DNA of 32,611 bases. It comes from a virus. How positions within the stretch are numbered: the stretch's first letter is position 1; each line of letters starts with the position of its first letter. The translations under genes and the position numbers were made by a program. The notes under the pieces were generated by a model. It had not been told where the DNA came from and did no database searches. It saw only the letters and a program-made list of their open reading frames with translations. The stretch covers positions 1 through 32,611 of the IMG/VR virus record IMGVR_UViG_3300001593_000009; one strand, written 5' to 3'. This document shows positions 1 to 5,723 of the stretch, piece by piece.

Positions 1-2
1 TC

Positions 3-80
3 TATTGGGATGATGGCGTGTACACACAAGTATTAAATCCTTTACAGTTACATAAAATCAATGCGCAAGCGAAAGAGTGA
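3..80 (+). CDS. C-terminal end of an upstream gene (partial)
   Basis: An open frame enters from the left edge and ends at TGA 78-80, giving 25 residues ending NAQAKE. The next gene begins inside it at 61, a 20-nt overlap typical of this tightly packed region. There is too little protein to assign a function. It is called coding because the other two forward frames stop early and because the overlap pattern matches the following genes. Confidence 0.45.
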   Translation, partial: YWDDGVYTQVLNPLQLHKINAQAKE

Positions 81-237
81 CCATATAGTCATGCACGATA
101 AAGGAGCGAAGTGCTTGCATTGTGGAAGATATTTGGAGATACCACTACCCATTGAAATATCCGTATTCGTAGCTATGAGTAGAGCCTTTGTAAAATCCCA
201 TGTAAATTGTAAAAAGCCATGTTCGACGACTACATAG
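61..237 (+). CDS. small Cys-rich zinc-finger-like protein (58 aa)
   Basis: A 58-residue protein. It has a CLHCG knuckle at residues 18-22 and a second Cys pair, CKKPC, at residues 50-54, which together could bind one zinc ion. The middle (about residues 27-47) is hydrophobic or helical. It overlaps the previous gene by 20 nt and the next by 19 nt, as expected in a translationally coupled phage operon. Small proteins with this HCG...H..C pattern are recurrent in Bacteroidota phages, but I know of no proven function. The position upstream of other zinc-ribbon and DNA-associated genes suggests a nucleic-acid-related role, which is inference. Confidence 0.6.
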   Translation: MRKRKSDHIVMHDKGAKCLHCGRYLEIPLPIEISVFVAMSRAFVKSHVNCKKPCSTTT

Positions 238-512
238 AAGATTATGATCAATCTTGCCCTAAGTGCAATCATTTTCCTCTTAGGATGAAAGACTGCGATA
301 GAATTGGTTGTGAAGATGGATATTGCGACGAATATGAAGATGATCCAATTAACTTTTATCCCGGCGAAGAATATACAGAATGCCCGGAATGCAAAGGAAC
401 GGGATCGATTATTTGGTGTCCTAATTGTGGTGAGGAATTAAGCGGCCATAGGTTTCCAGAAGATGAGGAAGATAATTTTTACGATCCAAACCAGTTAAAA
501 TTACCTTTATGA
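219..512 (+). CDS. acidic multi-zinc-ribbon protein (97 aa)
   Basis: The protein has several CxxC-type knuckles: CPKC near residue 13, Cys residues around 26-36, CPECKGTG near 55 and CPNCG near 67. This recalls the Cys-rich zinc region of DnaJ-type proteins, but there is no J domain. It is strongly acidic between the knuckles and at the C terminus. The start at 219 overlaps the preceding gene, and the stop overlaps the next start (ATGA at 509-512). A zinc-binding scaffold or regulator is likely; the exact function is unknown. Confidence 0.65.
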   Translation: MFDDYIEDYDQSCPKCNHFPLRMKDCDRIGCEDGYCDEYEDDPINFYPGEEYTECPECKGTGSIIWCPNCGEELSGHRFPEDEEDNFYDPNQLKLPL

Positions 513-892
513 GCAAGCGTAAAATAATTGATACGAGCCAAGACGCATATCGATCATTGGACCCTGATAGCATAAGAGCAATGTATAGGAAAATAGCGGC
601 GGCATTGCAAGCATTGGGTCCATCTACATTTGAGGAAGTGGCCGCTTATCTGGATGAAAAGCCAGAGCGAATATGGAAGCGGCTTGACGAGTGCAGGAAG
701 ATTGGTTTATGCCACCGTCCTGGAGAGAAAAAAAAAATGATTAGCGGCAGATACGGATTCTTATGGAAAGCAGGAGACGGCCCTGATGTAATGGATCAAA
801 AGACCAAACTGAAAGAAACCAAATCAGTAGCCGATCATTCAAGGGCTATAAAGAAACTGGGTCAACCTATTAACCAAACTACTTTATTTTAG
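509..892 (+). CDS. winged-helix-like DNA-binding protein (127 aa)
   Basis: Residues about 18-85 read as a helix-turn-helix/winged-helix fold. A helix containing RKIAAALQALGPSTFEEVA is followed by a recognition-helix-like segment (EKPERIWKRLDECRKIGL) and a basic wing. The C-terminal third is polar and probably disordered. It is coupled to the upstream gene by an ATGA overlap and abuts the HNH gene. An A10 run at 728-737 lies inside the coding sequence (KKKM codons), with out-of-frame stops close behind it. Proteins of this kind are usually annotated as hypothetical or wHTH proteins in Bacteroidota phages; the target is unknown. Confidence 0.6.
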   Translation: MSKRKIIDTSQDAYRSLDPDSIRAMYRKIAAALQALGPSTFEEVAAYLDEKPERIWKRLDECRKIGLCHRPGEKKKMISGRYGFLWKAGDGPDVMDQKTKLKETKSVADHSRAIKKLGQPINQTTLF

Positions 893-1282
893 ATGCCAAT
901 TGATTATAAAAAGTACCCTCCGAATTGGAAAAGCGAGATTGTGCCTGCCGTGTTGCTTCGAGCCGAGAATAGATGCGAATGTTGCGGGCTCCAAAATCAT
1001 TCGTTTGTTTGGGCCATAAAATTGTGGGTTAAAGATGACAAGGGTAAGTATAAGCTAAGAAGCATCTGGTTCAGAGATATGAGAGACGCCGAGCGAGAGG
1101 CGACCATGTACACGGTTAGAAGGGTAAAAGTGGTTCTGACAATTAGCCATACGGACCATGACGAAACAAATCAGAATGTCCAGCTGGATCGACTTAAGGC
1201 CCTTTGCCAGATTTGCCATTTGAGATATGACGCAAACGAGAAATACCGTCGATCTACTGAAAAATGGGAGAAACTTTTTTGA
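893..1282 (+). CDS. HNH endonuclease-like protein (129 aa)
   Basis: This is an HNH/beta-beta-alpha metal nuclease fold. A first zinc pair is at C28 and C31 (RCECCG). The catalytic histidine region is HTDHDET at residues 86-92. A Lys/Leu-rich stretch is followed by CQICH at 105-109, which supplies the second zinc pair and the last His. The length suits a compact single-domain HNH protein. It starts directly after the previous stop. Unlike the homing-type enzymes later in the window, it has no extra NUMOD or HTH segment, so a role in phage DNA processing is as likely as mobility. Family call is fairly sure; role is inferred. Confidence 0.75.
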   Translation: MPIDYKKYPPNWKSEIVPAVLLRAENRCECCGLQNHSFVWAIKLWVKDDKGKYKLRSIWFRDMRDAEREATMYTVRRVKVVLTISHTDHDETNQNVQLDRLKALCQICHLRYDANEKYRRSTEKWEKLF

Positions 1283-1316
1283 CCCCCCTGTATAATAGAT
1301 AGCCGGGAAAAATATT

Positions 1317-1347
1317 TTTGGAGGTTTAAAAACATTTAGTAGCTTTA
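1317..1347 (+). promoter_or_regulatory. candidate Bacteroidota-type promoter for the replication block
   Basis: TTTG at 1317-1320 is followed after exactly 19 bp by TAGCTTTA at 1340-1347. This matches the Bacteroidota -33/-7 form TTTG-N19-21-TAnnTTTG, except that the last base is A. A transcript would start near 1352-1355 and run through the two hairpins before the gene at 1519. The same spacing and the same terminal A recur at 5541-5571. Confidence 0.45.
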
Positions 1348-1376
1348 ATCCGCTCAATAAAAATAATTTATAGGAT

Positions 1377-1454
1377 ATGAGAGAATTTAACTATTTTCGC
1401 ATTCAGCGGCCTGTCTCCGGGCGGTTTTTCATTTCCATAGAATATTTTTATTAA
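1377..1454 (+). CDS. possible leader peptide (25 aa)
   Basis: A 25-codon frame begins about 25 nt after the predicted transcription start and ends 7 nt before the second hairpin. It is unusually aromatic: 5 Phe and 3 Tyr in 25 residues, ending EYFY. Its middle codons (RPVSGRFF) lie within the first hairpin and its T-run. It could be an attenuation leader whose translation changes hairpin folding, or simply a chance frame across a terminator. No homology is claimed. Confidence 0.25.
   Translation: MREFNYFRIQRPVSGRFFISIEYFY
1409..1429 (+). terminator. hairpin 1 of the leader, with T-run
   Basis: GCCTG (1409-1413) pairs with CGGGC (1418-1422) through one G-T pair around a TCTC loop, followed by GGTTTTT. 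It is a weak intrinsic-terminator-like hairpin. It shares the heptamer CTCCGGG with hairpin 2. Confidence 0.45.
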
Positions 1455-1460
1455 GCAACT

Positions 1461-1490
1461 TCCTCCGGGTTCTCTCGGGGGATTTTTTTT
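1461..1490 (+). terminator. hairpin 2 of the leader, strong intrinsic terminator
   Basis: TCCTCCG (1461-1467) pairs with CGGGGGA (1476-1482), with one T-G pair and an 8-nt loop. It is followed directly by eight T residues (1483-1490). This is the best rightward intrinsic terminator in the window. It lies 28 bp upstream of the replication gene and downstream of the candidate promoter, so it may either end the upstream operon or act as an attenuator. Confidence 0.65.
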
Positions 1491-1518
1491 ATTCATATCC
1501 CTTTAAAAGGCTACTTAG

Positions 1519-2274
1519 ATGGCAAAAGACCCTGCTTTTTTATTTTACCCGAATGACTGGTTGGGGGGGACAAGGCACCTCAGCTTCGAGGCTAAGGGGG
1601 CATACATGGAATTATTGATTTTGCAGTTCAATATGGGGCCTTTTACGATGGATGACGCCAAGCATGTTTTGGGTTCTAATTGGGATAACCTGTGGGTTTC
1701 TCTGAAAAGGAAGTTTTCAACCGACGGCGACGAGGTTTTCTGGAATGTGAGACTAAAGGCTGAAATGGATAAAAGAAACAAACATTCAGAGCATCAACGA
1801 CTTAATGGAATAAAGGGTGGTAGACCAAAAGCCAACAAAAACCCAATCGAAACCCAAACTATAACCCAAACCGAACCCAAACAAAAGCCTTTAGAAAATG
1901 GAAATGAAAATACAGTAGTTAGGAATGAAGGAATATTGTGTCCGGAAATGGTAAAAATTTTCAAAGAGACCTACCCAAAATACCCGTCGGATCAGGAGGC
2001 CGACTATCCAGCCTGCCTGCAAATTGCCTACAAGATTGGCAAATCTAAGGATTGGAAGAAAGATGATGTCGTTAATGGCAAAATGCCGGATGTGCTGAAG
2101 ATTTGGCGGTTTATGGTTGAGTTTTCAGCGACAGATGACTGGTTTAGGACGAGGGCTATTTCTGACTTTAGCAAAGAATATCAGCGACTTGTGCAAAAGA
2201 TTACAAGTAAAAAACCAGAAAAGAGAGAAATTAAACCACAGGCGGATGCACCGCCGCTCAAACGAATAGGCTAA
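1519..2274 (+). CDS. DUF1376-like replication initiation protein (251 aa)
   Basis: The N-terminal ~80 residues show the DUF1376 pattern: FLFYPNDWLGGTRHLS, then a helix containing GAYMELLILQF, then the aromatic segment NLWVSLKRKF. The middle is a polar, Gln/Thr/Lys-rich linker (about residues 95-135). The C-terminal helical domain resembles the tail of phage replication initiators and helicase loaders. The following gene, which shares one base with the stop, is a DnaB-type helicase, a frequent partner. The likely role is origin recognition or helicase loading. Family assignment is good; the molecular role is inferred from context. Confidence 0.75.
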   Translation: MAKDPAFLFYPNDWLGGTRHLSFEAKGAYMELLILQFNMGPFTMDDAKHVLGSNWDNLWVSLKRKFSTDGDEVFWNVRLKAEMDKRNKHSEHQRLNGIKGGRPKANKNPIETQTITQTEPKQKPLENGNENTVVRNEGILCPEMVKIFKETYPKYPSDQEADYPACLQIAYKIGKSKDWKKDDVVNGKMPDVLKIWRFMVEFSATDDWFRTRAISDFSKEYQRLVQKITSKKPEKREIKPQADAPPLKRIG

Positions 2275-3683
2275 TGGAATTTGTAAAAAATGTTCACTAC
2301 TCGCACGACTTGGAAGCCGCTGTTTTGGGGGCTTCGATGCTGGAAAGTACTGCTTTTGGCCGTACGCATGGAATTATCCGGCAGGACACTTTCTATTCCG
2401 AAGCAAACAAAGTTGTTTACGGCGCTATCCATGATCTTTACGCCGCTGGGTTTCCCATCGACATTTTGACGGTTGTTGACAGGATTTTGAATGTTTGTAA
2501 GGTTAAAGAATTTGCGGCTGGAATGAATGTATCGTATTATGTTGTAGAATTAACGAAGGCTGTTGTGTCAACCGCTAATTTAGAATTTCATAGCCTGATC
2601 CTTAAACGCATGTGGATGGAGCGAGAAGTAATCAGGGTTACGCACGGCTCAGTCTCTCTTGATGGCGACGTTAACCAGCAACTTATACAGCTTCAATCTG
2701 CAATACGAGACATTAACGCTGGTGACTATACGAAGGATTGGTACGATATGAGCGAGTTAATGGTAGACCTTATCAAGCATCAGGAAGAAATTAAATCACA
2801 TCCTGACGCCGTTATCAAAACAGGTATTCGAGAACTTGATGAAAAGAATGGAGGGTTTATGCCGGGGAATGTGGTGGTTATAGGTGCTAGACCCGGAGTT
2901 GGAAAGTCGGCTTTCATGGGCCAGATGGCGATGAATATGGCTCGTAACAAAAAGAAAGTTGGAATTATCTCGCTTGAAATGAGCAACAATGAAATTGCAG
3001 GTCGTCTGGCGTCATTGGATAGTGGCGTAGATTTTCAACGGATATTCCGGAACTTGTTTCAGGACGAACGCGAACAGCAACGATTTTATGACAAGATCAG
3101 TAGCGAAACGATCAACTTGCCAATTTACGTATCTGATAGCACACGTGTTAACACGATTGACATTCGGGCAAAAGCAGACAAATTAAAAGCAAAACACGGG
3201 TTGGATATTTTGTTCATCGACTACCTTCAACTCATCAGCGCGGACCAACCGAAAAATAAAACACGGGAAAATATCATTTCAGAAATAAGCCGCTCAACAA
3301 AAATCATGGCTAAGGAGATGAAAATTCCCATCATCATCCTTTGCCAGTTAAATAGGGAATCCACTAAGCGTACAGGCGAAAGCCGATACCCTGTTTTGAG
3401 TGATCTTCGGGAATCAGGGGCAATTGAACAGGATGCCGATATTGTCATGTTCCTGCATAGGGATTGGATCGCCGGAATGGTTGAAGACGAAAAGGGCCAG
3501 TCTACTGAAAATCAGGCAGACCTTGTGGTAAGGAAATGGAGAAACGCGGAACCAAATTTACATGTCGCGTTAGGATTCGACGGGCCACGAATGAAATTTA
3601 TTTTCAATCCTCAAGGCGGAAACTGGAAACCAATATCAGCCATAAAGCCCGACGTTGATTATACATCCGATAATCCCTTTTAA
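2274..3683 (+). CDS. dnaB: replicative DnaB-family DNA helicase (469 aa)
   Basis: This is a ring helicase of the DnaB family that would unwind DNA 5' to 3' at the phage fork. The N-terminal helical domain (about 5-110) begins HDLEAAVLGASMLES, and a linker leads to a RecA-like core from about residue 175. Walker A is GARPGVGKS (204-212). Walker B is LFIDYLQLI with Asp316. Further DnaB motifs are CQLNRES, LSDLRESGAIEQDADIV and FLHRD. The length is normal for the family. It overlaps the DUF1376 gene by one base (TAATG), so the two are probably co-translated. No intein or insertion is visible. Confidence 0.93.
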   Translation: MEFVKNVHYSHDLEAAVLGASMLESTAFGRTHGIIRQDTFYSEANKVVYGAIHDLYAAGFPIDILTVVDRILNVCKVKEFAAGMNVSYYVVELTKAVVSTANLEFHSLILKRMWMEREVIRVTHGSVSLDGDVNQQLIQLQSAIRDINAGDYTKDWYDMSELMVDLIKHQEEIKSHPDAVIKTGIRELDEKNGGFMPGNVVVIGARPGVGKSAFMGQMAMNMARNKKKVGIISLEMSNNEIAGRLASLDSGVDFQRIFRNLFQDEREQQRFYDKISSETINLPIYVSDSTRVNTIDIRAKADKLKAKHGLDILFIDYLQLISADQPKNKTRENIISEISRSTKIMAKEMKIPIIILCQLNRESTKRTGESRYPVLSDLRESGAIEQDADIVMFLHRDWIAGMVEDEKGQSTENQADLVVRKWRNAEPNLHVALGFDGPRMKFIFNPQGGNWKPISAIKPDVDYTSDNPF

Positions 3684-3686
3684 ATC

Positions 3687-3974
3687 ATGGACCCTAAACC
3701 TAAATATCTTCTCAAGTACTGTGGAAAAGAAGTAGAGAGCAACGACTTAGAAAAGTTGGTGCAACTAGCTAGGAACCTTACGGACTACTACGAGATATTC
3801 AGGGTGTACAAAGCCAAGTTCGCACTCGAAAGAAAAAAGGCCATCTTTACCGCTGCCGAGATAGAAGATTCCGAACGCATGGAACAACGCGGTTACTCAC
3901 GGGATGTTATCGCAAGGAAAATGGGTGTATCCAGATTTTATATCGACAAAATACTTGACAAACATTTATGCTAA
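3687..3974 (+). CDS. small helix-turn-helix protein (95 aa)
   Basis: The C-terminal part (about residues 66-92) reads as a helix-turn-helix of the resolvase/sigma type: GYSRDVIARKMGVSRFYIDK. The first half is helical and charged. It lies 3 bp after the helicase stop in the same operon. It may be a small DNA-binding accessory or regulator of the replication block. No specific family is recognised. The following 56 bp (3975-4030) is A-rich, contains no obvious hairpin, and supplies an unstructured A/T-rich start region for the next gene. Confidence 0.6.
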   Translation: MDPKPKYLLKYCGKEVESNDLEKLVQLARNLTDYYEIFRVYKAKFALERKKAIFTAAEIEDSERMEQRGYSRDVIARKMGVSRFYIDKILDKHLC

Positions 3975-4030
3975 ACCATAACACTCCCACCACCCTTAAT
4001 AAATACTACAGAAATAATAAAAAATAAAAA

Positions 4031-4294
4031 ATGACACACGCATTAAAAACAGACCCCGGATTTTACAAATCCATTACCGAAGGAGTAAAGACATTCGACG
4101 TTCGCAGATATGACCAGCCCTTCAAAGTAGGCGACAAACTTCTTTTACAGGAGTACAACCAAGAAACAGAAAAGTACTCAGGCCAAGAATGGCATGGAGA
4201 AATAACCTACATTCTGGATAGTACCGATTACTGCAAGAAAAATTTCGTTATCTTGGGAATAAAAGAAAACGGTCAAGTCCGCCAAAACGACTAA
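4031..4294 (+). CDS. DUF3850 / ASCH-like domain protein (87 aa)
   Basis: The whole protein matches the DUF3850 pattern, a small ASCH/PUA-like beta-barrel. The marks are an N-terminal LKTDPGFYKSITEGVKTFDV, then RRYDQPFKVGDKLLLQEY, a Y(S)G segment, and a last strand ending NFVILGIK. ASCH-type folds bind RNA or modified nucleotides, but the DUF3850 role is not established. It begins after an A-rich leader (aataaaaaATG type). It is the first of a run of small genes after the replication proteins. Confidence 0.75.
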   Translation: MTHALKTDPGFYKSITEGVKTFDVRRYDQPFKVGDKLLLQEYNQETEKYSGQEWHGEITYILDSTDYCKKNFVILGIKENGQVRQND

Positions 4295-4303
4295 ATTAAT
4301 ACA

Positions 4304-4549
4304 ATGACACCAAAACCTATTTGCATAATAAAAGTAGATTTTGAAAGAATTAAGCCGGAAGGCCAAGATTTGCTTTCTGATCTGACGAATGCTTTTTCAG
4401 AAAAAATGCCAGACTATCATGTTTTTGTTATACCCAACGATGACCGAGAAGAACCGCATGATTTTTTGGAGTTCCAGGTATTTTACGAGAAGGATCAACT
4501 ACCTATCGACTATGAAGGACTTAAAAACATAATCAAGCCATCAAACTAA
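4304..4549 (+). CDS. hypothetical protein (81 aa)
   Basis: Not recognised. The sequence alternates beta strands and helices: an N-terminal strand ICIIKVDF, a helix around LLSDLTNAF, a strand YHVFVIP, and a strand EFQVFY. That would fit a small alpha/beta fold. It lies 9 bp after the DUF3850 gene and 7 bp before the next, in the same direction and tightly spaced, which supports it being real. Confidence 0.55.
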   Translation: MTPKPICIIKVDFERIKPEGQDLLSDLTNAFSEKMPDYHVFVIPNDDREEPHDFLEFQVFYEKDQLPIDYEGLKNIIKPSN

Positions 4550-4556
4550 ACGGTAT

Positions 4557-4775
4557 ATGACAGTAGAAATGCCAAAATATATTTCAGGCCAGTATGTGAC
4601 GTTTGAAGGATTGCGATACAAGGTAATTTGTCCGGTGTTTTATGAAAGTTGGAATTGCTTAACCAATGATAAAACTGCAATCGGATGGAGATATAGGCTT
4701 GACGGATACAGGCACGATGTAGAAGAAAGTCAACTTTCAATAACCCCCGACGAACTTTTAAAATGCATTTTATGA
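4557..4775 (+). CDS. hypothetical protein, small beta-barrel-like (72 aa)
   Basis: Not recognised. The pattern KYISGQYVTFEGLRYKVI, followed by aromatic strands and a YRLDGYRHDVEESQL segment, looks like a small SH3-like or KOW-like barrel. It ends in ATGA overlap with the following gene (stop 4773-4775, next ATG 4772). Confidence 0.55.
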   Translation: MTVEMPKYISGQYVTFEGLRYKVICPVFYESWNCLTNDKTAIGWRYRLDGYRHDVEESQLSITPDELLKCIL

Positions 4776-4996
4776 AGCAATTCGAGCTACTTTCAGATTA
4801 CCGCGGCATTCCAAAAGGAACCATACTCTACGGAGGCTATCCGGTAAAAGGCGGCACGGCAAATGTTTACGTCCAGAAAGCTGACATTCCCACCGATCCT
4901 TCTCAAGGAGTATCTTTTGGAATATATGAATCGGCGATAAATGATCCGGCAAACTCTGAAATCTTTAAACTCGTAACTAATGAAAATAAGGCTTAA
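4772..4996 (+). CDS. hypothetical protein (74 aa)
   Basis: Not recognised. The start at ATG 4772 is chosen over ATG 4763 because it makes the ATGA stop-start overlap used throughout this operon. The first residues then read MKQFELLSDYRGIPKGT. The Gly-rich middle (ILYGGYPVKGGTANVYV) suggests a small beta fold. The 3' end overlaps the next small gene by 17 nt. Confidence 0.55.
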   Translation: MKQFELLSDYRGIPKGTILYGGYPVKGGTANVYVQKADIPTDPSQGVSFGIYESAINDPANSEIFKLVTNENKA

Positions 4997-5123
4997 ACAA
5001 TTCGGTGTCGATAATTGGGTAGGAACTATTGGCGTGTATGTACTTGTTTCGTTGGCCAATTGGATGTTCTGGTGTTTTTTGTATGATGGCGCTAAACTTA
5101 TTTGGCGTTGGGTATTTTCATAA
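4980..5123 (+). CDS. small one-TM membrane protein (47 aa)
   Basis: A 47-residue frame starts inside the previous gene. Residues about 14-36 form a hydrophobic, Trp-rich segment (VGTIGVYVLVSLANWMFW) long enough to cross the membrane. A short basic N terminus (MKIRLK) and an aromatic C terminus (IWRWVFS) flank it. It is the last gene before the hairpin at 5127-5153. The overlap with its neighbour and the clean stop support it. It could be holin-like or a superinfection-type membrane peptide, but there is no evidence for either. Confidence 0.45.
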   Translation: MKIRLKQFGVDNWVGTIGVYVLVSLANWMFWCFLYDGAKLIWRWVFS

Positions 5124-5126
5124 AAA

Positions 5127-5153
5127 AGCCCCCGCAGTATAAACCGGAGGGCT
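5127..5153 (-). terminator. intrinsic terminator of the leftward gene, between convergent genes
   Basis: AGCCC (5127-5131) pairs with GGGCT (5149-5153) and CCG (5132-5134) with CGG (5145-5147), with one bulged A. Read on the minus strand the hairpin is followed by CTTTTTTAT, a proper T-run. It therefore terminates the leftward gene. It may also block the rightward transcript that ends at 5123, although no T-run follows on the plus strand. Confidence 0.65.
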
Positions 5154-5182
5154 ATAAAAACCATTTAAAATCTCAAAAAATG

Positions 5183-5482
5183 TTACGTACGAAGCGCATT
5201 AAGAGCAGCAACGGTGGAATCGCAAATGTACCGTTTAGACTTAGCCGGGATTTGGAGACCCATCGGGAATACTTCCACTAAGGAATTGGCGTAAACGGTG
5301 CCCCATTTGGTTTGAAAAATTTGGTAAGGTATCGTAGACACCTTAGTAGATTGAACCGGGAGGGATTGGTAATCGGGACCCGAATACCCGTTCCCGTATA
5401 GAAAAACTCCGCCGTTGACGTTGTCCACATACGCCACCTCCCCGTAAAGGGTGCACGCGAACGCATTTTGACCTGTAGCCAT
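5183..5482 (-). CDS. lone leftward gene, hypothetical (99 aa)
   Basis: Not recognised. The composition is protein-like: Gly/Tyr/Val-rich strands such as GEVAYVDNVNGGVFLYG, then VPFxM-type segments and a helical end (CDSTVAALNALRT). A Bacteroidota-style A/T-rich start region lies before its ATG, and an intrinsic terminator sits about 30 bp after its stop, both on the same strand. This makes it a self-contained unit against the direction of all neighbours. It faces the RHH gene across a 109-bp divergent region. The secondary structure suggests a beta-rich fold. Function unknown. Confidence 0.6.
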   Translation of the reverse strand: MATGQNAFACTLYGEVAYVDNVNGGVFLYGNGYSGPDYQSLPVQSTKVSTIPYQIFQTKWGTVYANSLVEVFPMGLQIPAKSKRYICDSTVAALNALRT

Positions 5483-5540
5483 AAAAATTAAGTTTTAAAG
5501 TATAGCAAAATATATTTCGACCCATTAAAAATAAATGAGT

Positions 5541-5571
5541 TTTGTCGGTTTTGGCCAAAACGCTACCTTTA
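5541..5571 (+). promoter_or_regulatory. candidate promoter of the RHH-glycan operon
   Basis: TTTG at 5541-5544, then 19 bp, then TACCTTTA at 5564-5571: the same form and spacing as the promoter at 1317-1347. A start near 5576-5580 leaves a 12-16 nt leader before ATG 5592. This supports 5592, not 5535, as the start of the RHH gene. Confidence 0.5.
5548..5561. promoter_or_regulatory. 14-bp perfect palindrome between -33 and -7 (candidate operator)
   Basis: GTTTTGGCCAAAAC reads the same on both strands and lies wholly in the promoter spacer, where a bound repressor would block RNA polymerase. A second inverted repeat, ACCTT-T-AAGGT at 5565-5575, overlaps the -7 element. RHH proteins bind such short dyads as dimers, so autoregulation by the next gene is a natural inference. 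Confidence 0.5.
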
Positions 5572-5591
5572 AGGTGGCAACTATCTTGAAG

Positions 5592-5723
5592 ATGGTAAAA
5601 TTTACTGTAAGATTTAAGAAGGCCATGTACGAAAAGGTAAAGTCGTACTCCAAGCACGAAGGTATCACCTTTATGGCCGCACTTCGCCAAATAATTAACC
5701 AATTTTTCAAGGAACGGAAATGA
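5592..5723 (+). CDS. ribbon-helix-helix regulator (43 aa)
   Basis: The minimal Arc/MetJ/CopG-type fold. The beta-strand MVKFTVRF carries the DNA-contacting alternating residues. Helix A (KKAMYEKVKSYSKHEG) and helix B (TFMAALRQIINQFF) follow. At 43 residues it is about the smallest functional RHH size. The upstream in-frame ATG at 5535 would add 19 residues, but these are encoded by the promoter and its palindrome, so 5592 is preferred. It overlaps the glycosyltransferase gene by ATGA (5720-5723), so regulator and sugar operon are translationally coupled. It probably represses its own promoter. Confidence 0.72.
   Translation: MVKFTVRFKKAMYEKVKSYSKHEGITFMAALRQIINQFFKERK

Noticed and set aside
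48-272. Leftward 74-codon frame
   Set aside because: It is the reverse of the small zinc-finger gene at 61-237, whose Cys pairs and overlaps are coherent. The leftward product has no recognisable pattern.
1291-1296. TATAAT box (sigma70 style) after the HNH gene
   Set aside because: No TTGACA-like element lies at 16-18 bp, and Bacteroidota promoters use a different -7 form. A better match is at 1317-1347.
1055-1357. Leftward 100-codon frame under the HNH gene
   Set aside because: It is antisense to the HNH active-site codons and lacks any domain pattern or promoter.
5535-5591. N-terminal extension of the RHH gene (19 residues)
   Set aside because: This stretch contains the promoter and its palindrome, and RHH proteins begin with the DNA-contacting strand found at 5592.
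5278-5702. Other leftward frames around the RHH promoter
   Set aside because: They are alternative frames of the 5183-5482 gene or run through the RHH gene. They have Cys/His/Phe-rich shadow-like composition.
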